The position numbers and the translations under genes were made by a program. DNA of 64,000 bases from Podocnemis expansa (lineage: Eukaryota > Chordata > Testudines > Podocnemididae), in NCBI GenBank assembly GCA_007922195.1, contig ML682059.1, positions 13,789,153 through 13,853,152 of the forward strand. Reading direction: 5' to 3'. Position 1 is the first letter of the stretch. Each line of letters starts with the position of its first letter. The notes below the pieces were generated by a model that was given only the letters and a program-made list of their open reading frames with translations, made no database searches and was not told the origin of the DNA. Shown piece by piece: positions 11,486 to 23,829 of the stretch.

Positions 11486-13560
11486 GAATCATAGAATCAT
11501 AGGGTTAGAAGGGACCTCATTAGGTCATCTAGTCCAACCCCCTGCCAAAAAAGCGGGACCACTCTCACTAAATTATCTCAGCCAGGGTTTTGTCTAATTG
11601 AGCCTTAAATATCTCCAAAGATGGAGATTCCACCACCTTCCTATTCTAGCTCATTCCAAAGCTTCACCACTCTCCTAGTAAGAAAGTTTTTCCTAATATC
11701 CAACCTCCCCAGCTGCAACTTGAAACCACTGCTCCTTGTTCTGCCCTCTGTTATTACTGAGAACAGCCGAGCTCCATCCTCCTTGGAGCATCCCTTCAAG
11801 TAGTAGAAGGTTGCTATCCAATCCCCCACTCAGTCTTTTCTTCTGCAAGCTAAATAAGCCTAGTTCCTTCTGTCTTTCTTCATAGGTCTTGTGCTCCAGC
11901 CCCTTGATCATTTTTGTTGCCCTCAGCTGGACTCTTTCTAGTTTTTCCATGTCCTTTTTGAAGTGGGGATCCCAAAACTGGACACAGTATTCCAGATCGG
12001 CCTCACCAGTGCCAAGTAGAGGGGAACAATCACATCTCTCGATATGCTGGCAATACTTCTACTGATGCAGCCCAGTATGCCATTGGCCTTTTTGGCAGCA
12101 AGAGCACACTGTTGACTCATCTCCAGCTTCCCATCCACCATGACCCCTGGGTCCTTTTCTCTGGTGCTGCTACTTAGCTGATTGCTCCCCAGCCGGTAGC
12201 AGTGCATTGAGTTTTTCTGTCCCAAGTGCAGGGCTTTTCACTTATCCTTGTTGAACCTCATGAGATTTCTATTGGCCCACTGCTCCAATTTGTCAAGGTC
12301 TCCCTGAATCCTGTCGGTGCCCTCCAGTGTGTCTGCCATTCCCACCAGCTTAGTGTCATCTGCAAACTTACTGAGTGTGCAATCTCTCCCATCATCCAGA
12401 TCATAAATGAAAATTTTGAACAGAACTGGCCCCAGGACCGAGCTCTGGGGCCCACCACTCATTACTGGTTGCCAACTAGATGTGGAGCCATTGATTCCTA
12501 TTCACTGAAACCATTGTTCTAGCCAGTTCTCTATCCACCTTTCAGTCCACATATCCAACCCATACTTCCTTGACTTGCCAACGAGAATGCTATGGGAAAC
12601 CGTATCAAAAGCCTTGCTAAAGTCAAGGTATCTCATGTCAGCGGCTCTTCCCGCAACCACAAATCCAGTCATCTCATAGAAGGCAATGAGGTTGGTCAGG
12701 CATGATTTACCCTTGGTGAATCCATGCTGACTGTTCCTGATCACTGTATTTTCCTCCAAGTGTTTCAGGAAGGATTCTTTGAGAACCTGCTCCATGATTT
12801 TTCCAGGGACTGAGGTGAGGCTGACAGGTCTGTAATTCCCTGGATCCTCCTTATTTCCTTTCTGGAAGATAGGCACTATATTTGTTTTTTTTCCAATCCT
12901 CTGGCACCTTCGTATTCACCACGAGTTTTCAAAAATAATGGCCAGCAGTACTGCTATGTCATTGGCCAACTCCCTCAGCACCCTCAGATGCAGTTCATCT
13001 GGTCCCATAGACTTGTGCACATCCAGCTTCTTTAAGTAGTCCCTAACCTGACCTTGTGTCACCAAGGGCCTCTCTTCTTCTCTCCAATCTGCCGTACCCA
13101 GTGACGTGAGCTGGCAGCTGGCCCTCCCTGTGAAAACTGAAGTAAAAAAAGCATTGAACACTTCGGCTTTTTCTTCATCCTCCACCATGAGGATACGTGC
13201 CCCATTCAGTAAGGGATCTATACCATCCTTGATCCTCTTCTTGTTAGAACCCCTTCCTGTTATTCTTCTCATCCCTTGCTAGCTGCAACTCCAGTTATCC
13301 TTTAGCCTTTCTGATTTTATCCCTGCAGTCCCGAGCAATATCTTTGTATGCCTCCTTAGTCATATGTCCAAGCTTCCACTTCCTGTAAGCTTCCTTTGTA
13401 TGCTTTATCTCAGTGCAGAGTTCTCTGATAAGCCACACTGCGCACCTTTCACATTTGCTGTTCTTTCTGCTCATTGGAATGCATTGCAAGGCTTATTTTG
13501 GATTGTCTCTGATGATGTGAGTGAAGTAGGAAAGGCTAGTTTTTCTTCCTTGTTTGTGGG
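11486..13560 (-). mobile_element. CR1 LINE, 5'-truncated, ORF2 broken
   Basis: Minus-strand CR1. The 3' end sits at 11486 (reverse complement of the ATTCTATGATTCTA tail, then the GGGACCTCATTAGGTCATCTAG hallmark). Upstream, RT pieces in order are EEYRDI-like residues (13489-13295, EAYRKWKLG), [111 protein letters not shown], and [21 protein letters not shown]. Frames are interrupted repeatedly. It lacks the endonuclease domain and ORF1. It is in the same orientation as GABBR2. Confidence 0.93.
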
Positions 13561-13769
13561 TTGGGAAGTTCTGTAATTGATCTGAACTACTATCTCTATC
13601 TGTGTTATTAAATTACATTTTTAAATCTCTCTAGTGCACTCAGAAAGACTGACTGTACAAACTGAAAACAAACCAAAACAAAATCTTCCTGTGAAGGCAA
13701 TGGTGTTACACCATTGTACAAGAGTGTAGAATTTGGGCCATTAGCAGAAATTCAGTGTAAACTGCCGGA

Positions 13770-14165
13770 GGAAAACAGGACTGAGCAATATGCAGCATGG
13801 TTTTAAAAGGTTTAGCAGACAAATGATATTTTTTAAAGAATTACAAAATTACTGGATTACAGAGATGCAGTAGAGTACTGTAGCTTAACCGTAGCGAAGC
13901 ATTTAATGCTGTCTCTCAAAACTTCACTTCAAAGCATTTCCAATTACCTTTGTCAAAAGCCAACTGTCACAGAGGATCCACAGTGGGTTGTGACAAATGA
14001 CAATGTACTGAGTTTGAGAGGGCATCTGCTGGGTTACTGCAAGAAATGATGTTAGGTACAGACTTCTTGAACATCTTATCATCTTTAACATCTTATTTAA
14101 CATCAGTGATCTGGAAGAGGAAATAAAGAACTTCTGTCTTATCTATCAGTTTTTTCCCCTCAAGA
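13770..14165 (+). pseudogene. Old CR1-like reverse transcriptase remnant
   Basis: Decayed plus-strand frames still show NMQHGFKRF-like, then a SKAFNAVSQ-like stretch near 13895, then a loop ending in FLNI...SVIWKRK that corresponds to LFNIFIxDLEEE. It is strongly degenerate. Confidence 0.5.
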
Positions 14166-14189
14166 ATGGAATGCCTGGAGTCCTATTAC

Positions 14190-14350
14190 ATTGTTCACAG
14201 TGTTGTTGTAGCTGTGTTGGTCCCAGGATATGACAGAGACAAGGCAGGTAAGATGATAACTTTTATGGTACCACCTTCTGTTGGTGGAAGGGACAAGCAT
14301 TTGCCCTTTGCAGAGATCTTCAGATCTGGGGAAGGTAACCAGAGTGTCAG
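14190..14350 (+). mobile_element. Cry-type tRNA-derived SINE
   Basis: GTTGTAGCTGTGTTGGTCCCAGGATATGA followed by AGAGACAAGG, ATAACTTTTATGG and ACCACCTTCTGTTGGTGG matches the turtle Cry SINE layout (Pol III head, then the ATCTTTTATTGGACCAACTTCTG body). It is diverged and lacks a clear tail. Confidence 0.75.
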
Positions 14351-14423
14351 AACTAATCACAAGGTGGGACAGATAGGTAAGCATAAAGGGCTCACAAATT
14401 CTATTAGGGACCACTTAAAATGA

Positions 14424-17400
14424 AGTGGGCATTTAAAGGTTGGCAGGCAGTGGTGTTACAAATTCTTGTCACGAGCCATAAAACCAGTGTTGCTATTAAG
14501 TCCACACAGATCTATTACACAGATGATGGTTCCCCTCGCACTGATTCGTTGGAGGAAGCTGGGACTGTTAATCACAGTGAGCCCTGAGATACAGGGTCTG
14601 CTGACCTACTTCCAGCAGCAAGAACTCTTCCATAGCTATTATAACTGATAAGAAGAACATTAATGTTATAACACTTGCACTGAACATCGTTGCTGTGTGC
14701 ACACAGGAATTATTTTTTCCTGGCTGGATGTATGGGTATGACGGTGAACAACTCTTTGTGTGTACTCCAGTTTGATTGTCCCACATGTTTCCTTTGAGAG
14801 GCATCACCATTTATCCTCCTGCACATGGGATATGAGCAGCAGTGAGGGAAAAGATAATGAAGGAAAGTCCCAATGAGAAGAGGTGATGCAAGGAGGGGCA
14901 TGCAGGTTCACATTCCCTGTCCCACCCTGATTTGCTGGTTGGCTCGTACTGAGCATGTTCACGTGGACTGAACAGGCTCAGTAACATTGGTTATTGAAGT
15001 CAGCTGCCTTCATTCTGCCTCCCCACTATTGGCAGACATGAGTCATCTCTAGATAGCAGTATAGAAAAATCAATGGGCTTGCTTTACAAGCAATATCATA
15101 AAACTGTTTGAATATTTTTCTATGGATATATTTATTTAACAAAAGTAGCATTTGAGCAAAAGAAAAATTGAAAATATTTATTTTGTTTGAAATTTTCATT
15201 ATTTGAAATGTAACAGTTTTTGGAAAATTGGAAGTGTTTGTTTTCAGCTTTACGTTAAAAGAGCAAAACATTTTCTTAGGAAAATTAGGAAAAAGCAAAT
15301 AATTTCCACTGAAAAATAATTGGCAGCTTTCAACCAGATCTATAGAATGGTGGTGTGGTGTTTTTTTATTTTTTTTTTAGCGAGTACCAGCACCTCAAAC
15401 TCAGTCATGAAACTGAAAGACAAGATTTTTTTTTCCAGGTTTCACATAACCACCAAAAACAGATTTTGAATCCAGAACCTTCTTAAAACTCTTCTGCTGC
15501 TGATGCATCTAGTGTACTCCCCCAGATTTCTTTTTATGTCCAGTGCTTAGTTTTTGCAGCAATATAGCCAAATGTGGCTTGGAACACACAAAGAAAATGA
15601 AATTCACTTGTTGGCGTAGTTCCACACACAAAGTCCCACGGGCCCACTACAGTCCTTCATGGCAGGTGCTGGTAAAGCAGCTGCCTAGCTTAATTAATAC
15701 TGAAAGCTAGTCATATAAAAGTCTCCACTTCATACCCTAGACTTTTGAGTCCACATGGATTGTATCAGCTTTTCCTTCCTTGTTTCTAGCCACACTGTAT
15801 TTTTCTTCCCTAGATATCTTCCTTAACAACTTTATAACAACTGAATTGGACACGGTAAGCAAACAGACATCTCCTATAACTTCATGTTGTTTCTGACTGT
15901 TTTCTAAAGGTTAGCTTGCAAGATTTTCAAGTGATCAAACACTTCTGTCACTAATATTGTAAATTTAAAATGTTAGCAACAAGTATACAGTTTATTTTAC
16001 ATGTAATATATTAAATACACCTCTGCTAAATAAAATAAATTCTAGACTGGAAAGTCAAGCTCTGAGACCCAGTTACAACTCTTTACAACTTCTCAGATAC
16101 AGTTTGGCAGCTTTCCCCTGGTTAAGGCTGTAGGGAACTTATCCAGCAAATCTGTATCTCTTAATGCATCTTTTAAGTCCTAAAATACCACCATTTTTAT
16201 ACTACTAAAGAAATATGAAGATTCGATACCAGTGTATGTAAAAATCCCCACCATCCATAACAAACAAACAAACAAGCAAACAGTTGTAAGGGGGAACATC
16301 CAGGATGTTGCTGTGTTTACTACATGCACAAGTTTAAATAATGTAAGGGATAAATAAGTGGACTAATGCCATTTTCCTCTTGTGGGTATTTTCTTTGGCT
16401 ACCAAAGCATTGGGGGAACAAGGCAAACAAATCAATTCAAAATCGCAGATACTAAGACAGCCTAATTACGGCTCAAGTTATTTACCTGGTTCTTTTACAG
16501 TGCAAATTTTGATTCCACAATGTGCAAATTAATCAAAAGTACCTATACTACTACTTTTGGATTAAGTATTAGGAGTACAAATGAATAGACCAGATTCTCA
16601 ACAATGCTGCAGGATAAGAAAGCAGACCATGCCTATAAAAACTGTGGTAGAGAGCTATGCATTGGGAATATACACTGGGCAAATTCTCAGCAGGTGCAAT
16701 CTGTATAGGAAAATGTATGCAGCTATGTTAGGGATGCCAGCCAACCCTGAGAGAAACTGTGTGTGGGGATTCAGATCTTATACAAACTTTAAATACTTTA
16801 TTTCTCAAATGGGTTCATCTTGATAGTTTTTAAATTAACTATTCCTATCAAGAAGTATATTCTAGAAGACAAGCTGTTTGATTTATAGCCTAATTCCAAA
16901 AGAGAAAGATTACTTCAATTTCCAAAAATACACAGCAGAAGTGATGAAAAAGATCATAAATCTGAAAATATTGTTAATTTTGTTGATGAATTAACATTAA
17001 GTGACAAGCTTTTTTTGCTAAACTTTTTTTTTCCAATCAGCCATTTTTAGAGGATTTTATTCGTTGAACTTTGTGTCACAATATCATCTTTTGCCTGATA
17101 AGACTATGCTAACTTTCTCAAAAGTGGTACCATGCTTTGGATTTCTGATAACGTGGGGGTGTCATGGACTTACAGCCTCTGGTGTGCAAAAATTTGAATA
17201 GTTCAAAATTTACCGATTGAAATGCTGCTTTTCTAAACTGATGGTAGATAAGCATGACCTAATTTGAACTTGAGTGGATCAAGTTTCATGGCTCCAAAGT
17301 AGGCCTTCCACTTGATTTGTCCAAAGGTCCTGGAGAAAGGTGCTTCAATGCAGCGTAAGCACAATTTGCAAGGCATAAAAATCAAGATCAAGAAGCCTCA

Positions 17401-17642
17401 TCTTTTGGGCCAACAGGCCAATGGAGAAAAAACTAATCATCTCGGGTAGAGACAGGCACAATGACCACAATTGGGTCTCTCCAGCAATCTCTCCCTCTAC
17501 TCAAAGGAGGCCTGCTAATGAGAAGACCTGTGCCAGCAGAACAACACTGTCTGACTCCTTGACTGAAGTTTCTGTTTCTACCTTGTGAAAGTCCAGACAA
17601 AGGCAAAAGCTGAAGAGTTTGTGTCCTTCTACCATCATGATC
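14424..17642. other. AT-rich intronic stretch with homopolymer tracts
   Basis: It holds T-runs near 15361-15380 and 15427-15436 and a short CAAA repeat at about 16260-16280. No coding sequence, RNA gene or transposon boundary was recognised in 3.2 kb. Confidence 0.5.
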
Positions 17643-17655
17643 TTAAGGATCTTAA

Positions 17656-17792
17656 CAAACAAGCAGTCCTGTGGCACTTAAAGACTAACAGATGTGTTTA
17701 TTGCATGAGCTCTCATGGTAGAAAAGCCCACTTCATCAGAGGCTTTCAAGGTGGGGGATGTTTGTCTGAACTAGACTAACATGGCTGCCTCT
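17656..17792. mobile_element. PLE-end inverted dimer with deleted second arm
   Basis: A full reverse-complement arm (CAAACAAGCAGTCCTG to AAGGTGGGGGATG) is followed directly by only the outer end of the forward arm (CTGAACTAGACTAACATGGCTGCCTCT). Flanks TTAAGGATCTTAA (17643-17655) and TTAAGGCTCTTAA (17793-17805) are a 13-bp target duplication with one change, so the shortened dimer inserted as one piece. The right flank also borders the MITE at 17805. Confidence 0.8.
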
Positions 17793-17804
17793 TTAAGGCT
17801 CTTA

Positions 17805-18104
17805 AGCTATGTCTACACTAGGAAATTAATCTTAGTTCAAACTTAGCACTTAGTGTGAACACTTTTTAACTTCAAATTAAAAAGACCGACCTAAGCAGTT
17901 AGTTCAAACTAACTGCGTTTTTTAGTTTGAACTAGCCACACCTTTTAGTTCAAACTGACTTTTTAGTTCGAACTAAAAAGCCCAGCTAGTTCGAACTAAA
18001 AAGCCGAGGTGTCTGAACTAACTTGTGATTAGTTTGAACTACCCCAGAACTGCTTAGTTCCGACTAAGGAAGTCTGAACTAAGCTTTCTAGTATAGACAT
18101 AGCC
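17805..18104. mobile_element. Palindromic MITE, TTAGTTCGAACTAA module type
   Basis: Ends AGCTATGTCTACACTAG and CTAGTATAGACATAGCC are inverted repeats, flanked by TTA (17802-17804) and TTA (18105-18107). A 3-bp TTA duplication is typical of PIF/Harbinger elements. The interior is filled with repeated copies of a 14-bp palindrome related to TTAGTTCGAACTAA. No transposase is present. Confidence 0.78.
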
Positions 18105-18107
18105 TTA

Positions 18108-20122
18108 GTTTTTCTTTTTTTCTGTTTGTCTTTTGTTTTTATTTGGTCAGAGACATCCTGATTCATTTGTTTCCAGGGTATGGAAGTGAGTGTGACTATG
18201 TGCATGCATTTACATGGGAGCACCCATAAAGTCCACATAAGAAAGATTCCAGAAAGAAAAGTCTCCACAGGTTATCTCATGGAATTATTCAGTATAGGTC
18301 TATCTCTAAAAATTCTTGAAAGTCTTGAAATGATCTTTTGTAAATTTTATAAAGGGTTGCTCAACCTTTGCTTATCAGAAGTGTTTATAAAGCCTGCCAT
18401 TTTAATATCTGTTGTGAGGAGGAGGAAAAGATTAGATATCACACATGAATTTAATTCTTAGGAGAACATTTTATAATTTCCTCTGAAGTTGTGGTTCAGA
18501 ACTTAGATGATAATTTGGTTTCAGTATTAAGATTTTTAACCAACTCTAAATTATAAATTTGATTGACTTTTAGTAAACATCTTTAGGTGGGAATTATAAC
18601 CAATAGATACGCAGCTTCTTAGAATCTTTGTTTTGAATTTCTGAGGATTTTTTTGTATTGATTAAATGATTTAATTAATATGATTTAATTCCAATCCAGT
18701 ATTGAGACTAACTTGACTTCACTTTGATTTATATTTAGTTACTATCTGTATTGTTTTATTCTTTGTCTAATTTAGTTTTATTAATAATAGCTTTGCTTTG
18801 GTGATATGATTTATTGATTTTTATTTTTGTTCACGTGTGTAAAGAAAATGCATAAAACTGCTACTGAGCCACACTTCTTTTACTAAATAACATGGATCTA
18901 GAGTCTTTGAGAATCTGGCAGTCAACCTAAAAGCTTTAATTAGTGTTTTGTTCTCACAACCCATCCCCAAAATGAGGCATGGTTTTCAGAAAAGTATTAG
19001 CAAGTGTTAGTGCATCATTTTTCATCCAAGCAAATGGTGAAAAAGGTCTGCACTAGTGACAAAACTGTTGGAGTAGAGCTGCACTGTATTCTACTTTAAA
19101 ATGAATGCAGAGAATAACAGTGGCCAGAGACATAGGCACCCTTACACTGTACACAAACATGTAATACAGGTTTCATAGAACTAAAAAGCTTCCTACAAGA
19201 CCCACAACCAACAGATCATGAATATAAACAGGCAAATGCCAGAAGACTTTCACATGATCATCAGAGCAAGCCTGATTACATATTAGTAAAAGACTATCTT
19301 TTTTTCAGCAGTGAAGATTTGCGTGTTCAAAAGGCATCCAATGGTTATGAACGTGATGCACGTCAAGTAACTGTAATTAGTAATACAGCATAGCATTTGT
19401 AACAAGTTCAGTCCCATATCCTTCTGAAAATGATCTGACTGTAAAAGGGTAACATAATGGTTGATGTGTACATATCTGGGATCATTGAAAAGGTCCCATA
19501 CAAAATTCGACACTGACTGAGTCTAGGTGTTTATCACATCTCTGTGAGGGCAACACAACTGGATTGTTAGGCCCTTTGATTTGTGAGCTTCATCTCTCTC
19601 TGTTAAAGAAGGTGGGGACCGTCTGGGCTAGGTTCACAATCCAGCGGCAAACTGAACTGATGGAGAAAACAGGAGCATGCTACTAGTGAATTCTAGACAT
19701 AGTTGGTAGGAGGGAGTTGGAGTACTTTCTCTCTAGGCACACTACTGCATCAGGGTCAGTCAAGGAACAGTTATGACTGGCAGGGTGTGTGTCAGGTCTC
19801 CCAAATACCTGAAGACAAAAGGGACTTCCTGTTGTGAAATGCAAATTGGTGTCCATACTGGAAGAAGAGATTTATGCAACTGAAGGAGAATTATCAACTC
19901 TAATAGCATCAGAGGTGCTGAAGAGCTTTTGGTCAGACAGATACGGGTAGCATCATTGTAGAGGCAAAAAAGAAAGGAACTGGCAAGAAAGGAACTAGAA
20001 AGACTGAAATTAAAGAAAAAATTAGCACCTTGTGACTAGAGAAAGAAAGAGGAAGAATTCTACATGCCTTGAAGCAGAAGAATATAGATGATCCTTGAGC
20101 CCTTGGGGGCAAGATAACCAGA
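18108..20122. other. AT-rich intronic stretch, nothing recognised
   Basis: No coding frame or repeat terminus was recognised. Confidence 0.5.
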
Positions 20123-21850
20123 TCATAGAATCATAGGGTTGGAAGAGACCTCATGAGGTCATCTAGTCCAACCCCCTGCCAGAGGCAGGACCACTCCCAC
20201 TAAACCATCCCAGTCATGGTTTTGTCCAGCCGGGCCTTAAACACCTCCAAAGATGGAGATTCCACCACCTCCCTAGGTAGCTCAATCCAATGCTTCACCC
20301 CTCGCCCAGTAAAAGTTTTTCCTAATATCCAGCCTTGACCTCCCTAACTGTAACTTGAGACCATTGCTCCTCGTTCTGTCCTCCGTTACTACCAAGAATA
20401 CTCGAGCTCCATCCTCCTTGGAGCGTCCCTTCAGGTAGTTGAAGGTTGCTATCAAATCCTCCCTCAATCTTCTCTTCTGCAGGCTAAATAAGCCTAATGC
20501 TTTCAGTCTTTCCTCATAGGGCTTGTGCTCCAGCCCTTTAATCATTTTGGTTGCCCTCCTCTGAACTCTCTCTAGCATGTCCCTGTCCTTTTTGTAGTGG
20601 GGAGCCCAAAACTGAACACAGTATTCTAGATGTGGCCTCATCAGTGAAGAATAGAGGGGAATGATCACATCCCTTGATCTGCTGGTAATACTTCTTTTGA
20701 TGCAGCCCAGTATGCCATTGGCCTTTTTGGCAGCAAGAGCACACTGCTGACTCATATCTAGCTTCCCATCCACCATGACCCCCAGGTCCTTTTCTATAGT
20801 GCTGCTACTTAGCTGAATGTTCCTCAGCCTGTAGCAGTGCATGGGGTTTCTCCGTCCCAAGTGCAGGATTTTACACTTGTCCTTACTGAACCTCATAAGA
20901 TTTTTATTGGCCCACTGTTCCAATTTATCTACATCTCCCTGAATCCTGTCCTTGCCCTCCAACGTGTCTACTGGTCCCCCCAGCTTGGTGTCATCCGCAA
21001 ACTTACTGCGAATGCAGTCTATTCCATCATCCAGATCATTGATGAAAATGTTGACCAGAACCGGCCCCAGGACTGACCCCTGGGGCACACCACTCATGAC
21101 TGATTCCTAGCTAGACATGGATCCATTGATTCCTACACGCTGAAACTGTTGATCTAGCCAGTTTTCTATCCACCTTATCGTCCACCTATCCAACCCATAC
21201 TTCCTTAATTTGCCAATGAGAATGCTGTGGGAAACTGTATCAAAAGCCTTGCTAAAATCAAGGTATATCACATCAATGGTTCTTCCTGCATCCAGAAAAC
21301 CAGTTATCTGATCACAGAAGGAAATGAGGTTGGTCACGCATGATTTACCCTTGGTGAATCCATGCTGACTGTTCCTGATCACTGTATTTTCCTCTAAGTG
21401 TTTTAGGATGGAGTCTTTGAGAACCTGCTCCTTAATTTTTCTAGGGATTGAGGTGAGGCTGACAGGTCTGTAATTCCCCAGATCCTCCTTTTTCCCTTTC
21501 TTGAAAATAGGTACTTATATTTGCTTTTTTCCAATCCTCTGGCACCTCCCCCATCCTCCATGAGTTGTGAAAGATAATGGCCAGCGGTGCTGCTATCTCA
21601 TCGGCCAATTCCCTTAGCACCGTTGGATGCAGTTTGTCCGGCCCTATGGACTTGAGCACATCCAGCTTCTTTAAGCAGTCCCTAACCTGACTTTCCATCA
21701 CCAAGGGCCTCTCTTCGTTTCTCCAATCTGCCATAACCATGGTAGTGGGCTGGGAGCTGACCCTGCCTGTGAAAACTGAAGCAAAAAAAGCATTAAGCAC
21801 TTCAGCTTTTCCCTCATCCTCTGCCACGAGGATGCCTGCCCCATTCAGAT
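20123..21850 (-). mobile_element. CR1 LINE, 5'-truncated, two long RT frames
   Basis: The 3' end is at 20123. A 271-codon frame (21097-20282) carries [48 protein letters not shown] and [20 protein letters not shown] second frame (21382-21107) carries [17 protein letters not shown] and [16 protein letters not shown] third (21827-21441) carries [20 protein letters not shown] and LKKLDVLKSIGPDKLH. Only a few lesions separate them, so it is younger than the CR1s at 5.8 and 41.5 kb. Sequence starts within the segment before the RT, so endonuclease and ORF1 are absent. Confidence 0.95.
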
Positions 21851-22699
21851 GGAACTCTACATAGTAGTTGTCTGGTATTCAGCACAGCAATGAAATAGAA
21901 AGTCTTGGAAAATTTTACAGATGAAATGATACAGAGCACTTGAGGGGCGGGCACAGCTGAGGATAGTTCCTCAACTGAAAAGGATGTCAAGTAAGTCAAA
22001 GAGATCTCCAATTGTTCAAAAGGGGCAAACAGTTTTCCTTGGGACTCCATGTTAAGAACATTTTAAAAGAGAAATAAGAACAGCAGGATGCTGTGCTCTC
22101 TTCATGAAGCTAAGACAAGATGTGACTGCAGACTTGAATGGGATTCTAATGACAACAAGCAATACTCCACTACTGATGACACATATTGACATCAGTGTCA
22201 TGGCTTCACAATAGTTCACAGAATATTGAAGACTTTAGAGATCTTGAAAATGGGCTGAATGAGAAGAAAGTCTATATGGTCTTCTCAGAATTTTTCCTAA
22301 GCCAAGTATAATGTTCTGGAAGTGATATGAAGAGAGGGATTGGCTTTGTGGAACTTGGACTGCCTTCCTGGGAGGAAGCTGTGCAGTTTGGATGGCATCT
22401 ATTTCGGTAGTAACAGAAACAGTTTTCTGGGTTCCAGGCTATATAGCCTAATCATATAGGTGTTAACTTAGCAACAAAAGGGTAGATTGGTAAGGGTGTA
22501 AACACAACACAAACGCTTTGGTACATAACTCACACTCAATGGGCCATGAATATAATAGATCAAGGTATCAAGGCACACAAAGGGATGAATTTGTTTAGTT
22601 GCCTGTACATTAATGTCAGAAACCAGAGTAATAAACATAAGAAACTGAAAATGATATTTCATGAGAAGATTGACCTAGTTTGTATTACTCACCAGCAAC
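21851..22699. other. Intronic stretch, nothing recognised
   Basis: No coding or repeat signal was recognised between the CR1 and the PLE. Confidence 0.5.
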
Positions 22700-23445
22700 T
22701 ACAGACCCAACAACAGAAACATTAAAGTAGGTACACACCCCTGCAACAAACCACATTGCCAACTTTGCCCACATATCTGCACAAAAGACACCATTATAGG
22801 ACCTAATCAAGCCAGCTACTCCATCAAGGGCTCATTCACCTGCTCATCCACTAATATGATTTATGCCATCGTATGCCAGAAATGCCCCCTCACCTTATAC
22901 AGTGGACAAACAGGACAATTCCTGTGCAAAAGAATAAATGGGCACAAAACTGACATCAGAAATCACAAAACACAAAAAACCAGTTGCTGAGTACTTCCCT
23001 TTTTCTAATGATTCTGTGGACAATTTATTAATGACTGTTCTCAAGAAAGTGAATGGGATATCAACACTTCAAAGAGAAACAGCTGAATTAGAATTGATAC
23101 ACAGATTCAATTGTGTGAGGGCAGGATTAAATTGTGACTATGACTTCTTCTCCTATTACTACAGGTGACTTGACTTCACCCTCTCTATGTGCTGTTCCCC
23201 AGTGTTTGAATTTTAACAGCTGCTCTGATTTGCTGTTCCTGTATGACCTGATCCCATGTCTTACACTCCCCAGCATTTATGTTCATCCCATTCTGTAAGT
23301 TCCCCCATCTTTAAAGTATCTAACAAAGTAGGATTTCTCCTATGAATGCTCATGGAATAAATAAATCTATTAGTTTTTAAGTGCCACAGGACTCCTTGCT
23401 TCTTTTGCTGAACTGGACTAACACAGTTGCCCCTTTGGAACTTGA
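22700..23445 (+). pseudogene. Penelope-like element: GIY-YIG domain and 3' end
   Basis: A frame starting near 22727 reads CNKPHCQLCPHIC, then MIYAIVCQKC, LYSGQTGQFLCKRINGHKTD and IRNHKT. This is the cysteine finger plus GIY-YIG endonuclease of PLEs, with YSG in place of YIG. After a frameshift it continues (22938-23168) with KKPVAEYFPFSNDS, TVLKKV, AELELIHRFN and GLNCDYDFFSYY, the usual end of the PLE protein. PLEs encode a telomerase-like RT with this endonuclease, but the RT is missing here. After about 100 bp of 3' UTR the element runs directly into the 150-bp unit at 23290-23440 (GTAAGTTCCCCCATC to CCCCTTTGGAA) that recurs across the window. The same arrangement occurs at 44.1-44.6 kb. 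Confidence 0.85.
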
Positions 23446-23829
23446 TATCTGTGAGAGGATTTATATAATTGGAACATTGTATCACTGGATGAATGCTATT
23501 TAGGAAGGACAGAGTGGGAAGCTGGAGTTTCTGTTGTAGAGTTATTGGCAGCTCAGAAGTAAAGGATATGTAATTCTCATGGATCAATTTACTAACTGCT
23601 AATACAAAAAAGGAGTCCTAGTGGGGACTTGTTTGTGAACGCTAACTTCAAGTTTCTTGAGAACATTTTATTAGCTGCCCTAAATTGAACGATTTCACAA
23701 CCAAATAAGATGACTGTATTGGTTAAAAAGCAGATCTGGTTCACAGAGGAAGTTAAAACAGCTATCAATAATTTAAATAAAGGCAAAGAGTTGACTCATG
23801 AATCATGACTCTGTATGCTGATGTTAGCT
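23446..23829. other. Short intronic stretch, nothing recognised
   Basis: AT-rich; no feature was recognised. Confidence 0.45.

Noticed and set aside
17880..18070. Short regularly repeated palindromes looking like a CRISPR array
   Set aside because: Spacing is irregular, repeats are 14 bp and imperfect, the host is a vertebrate, and the array lies inside a MITE with terminal inverted repeats.
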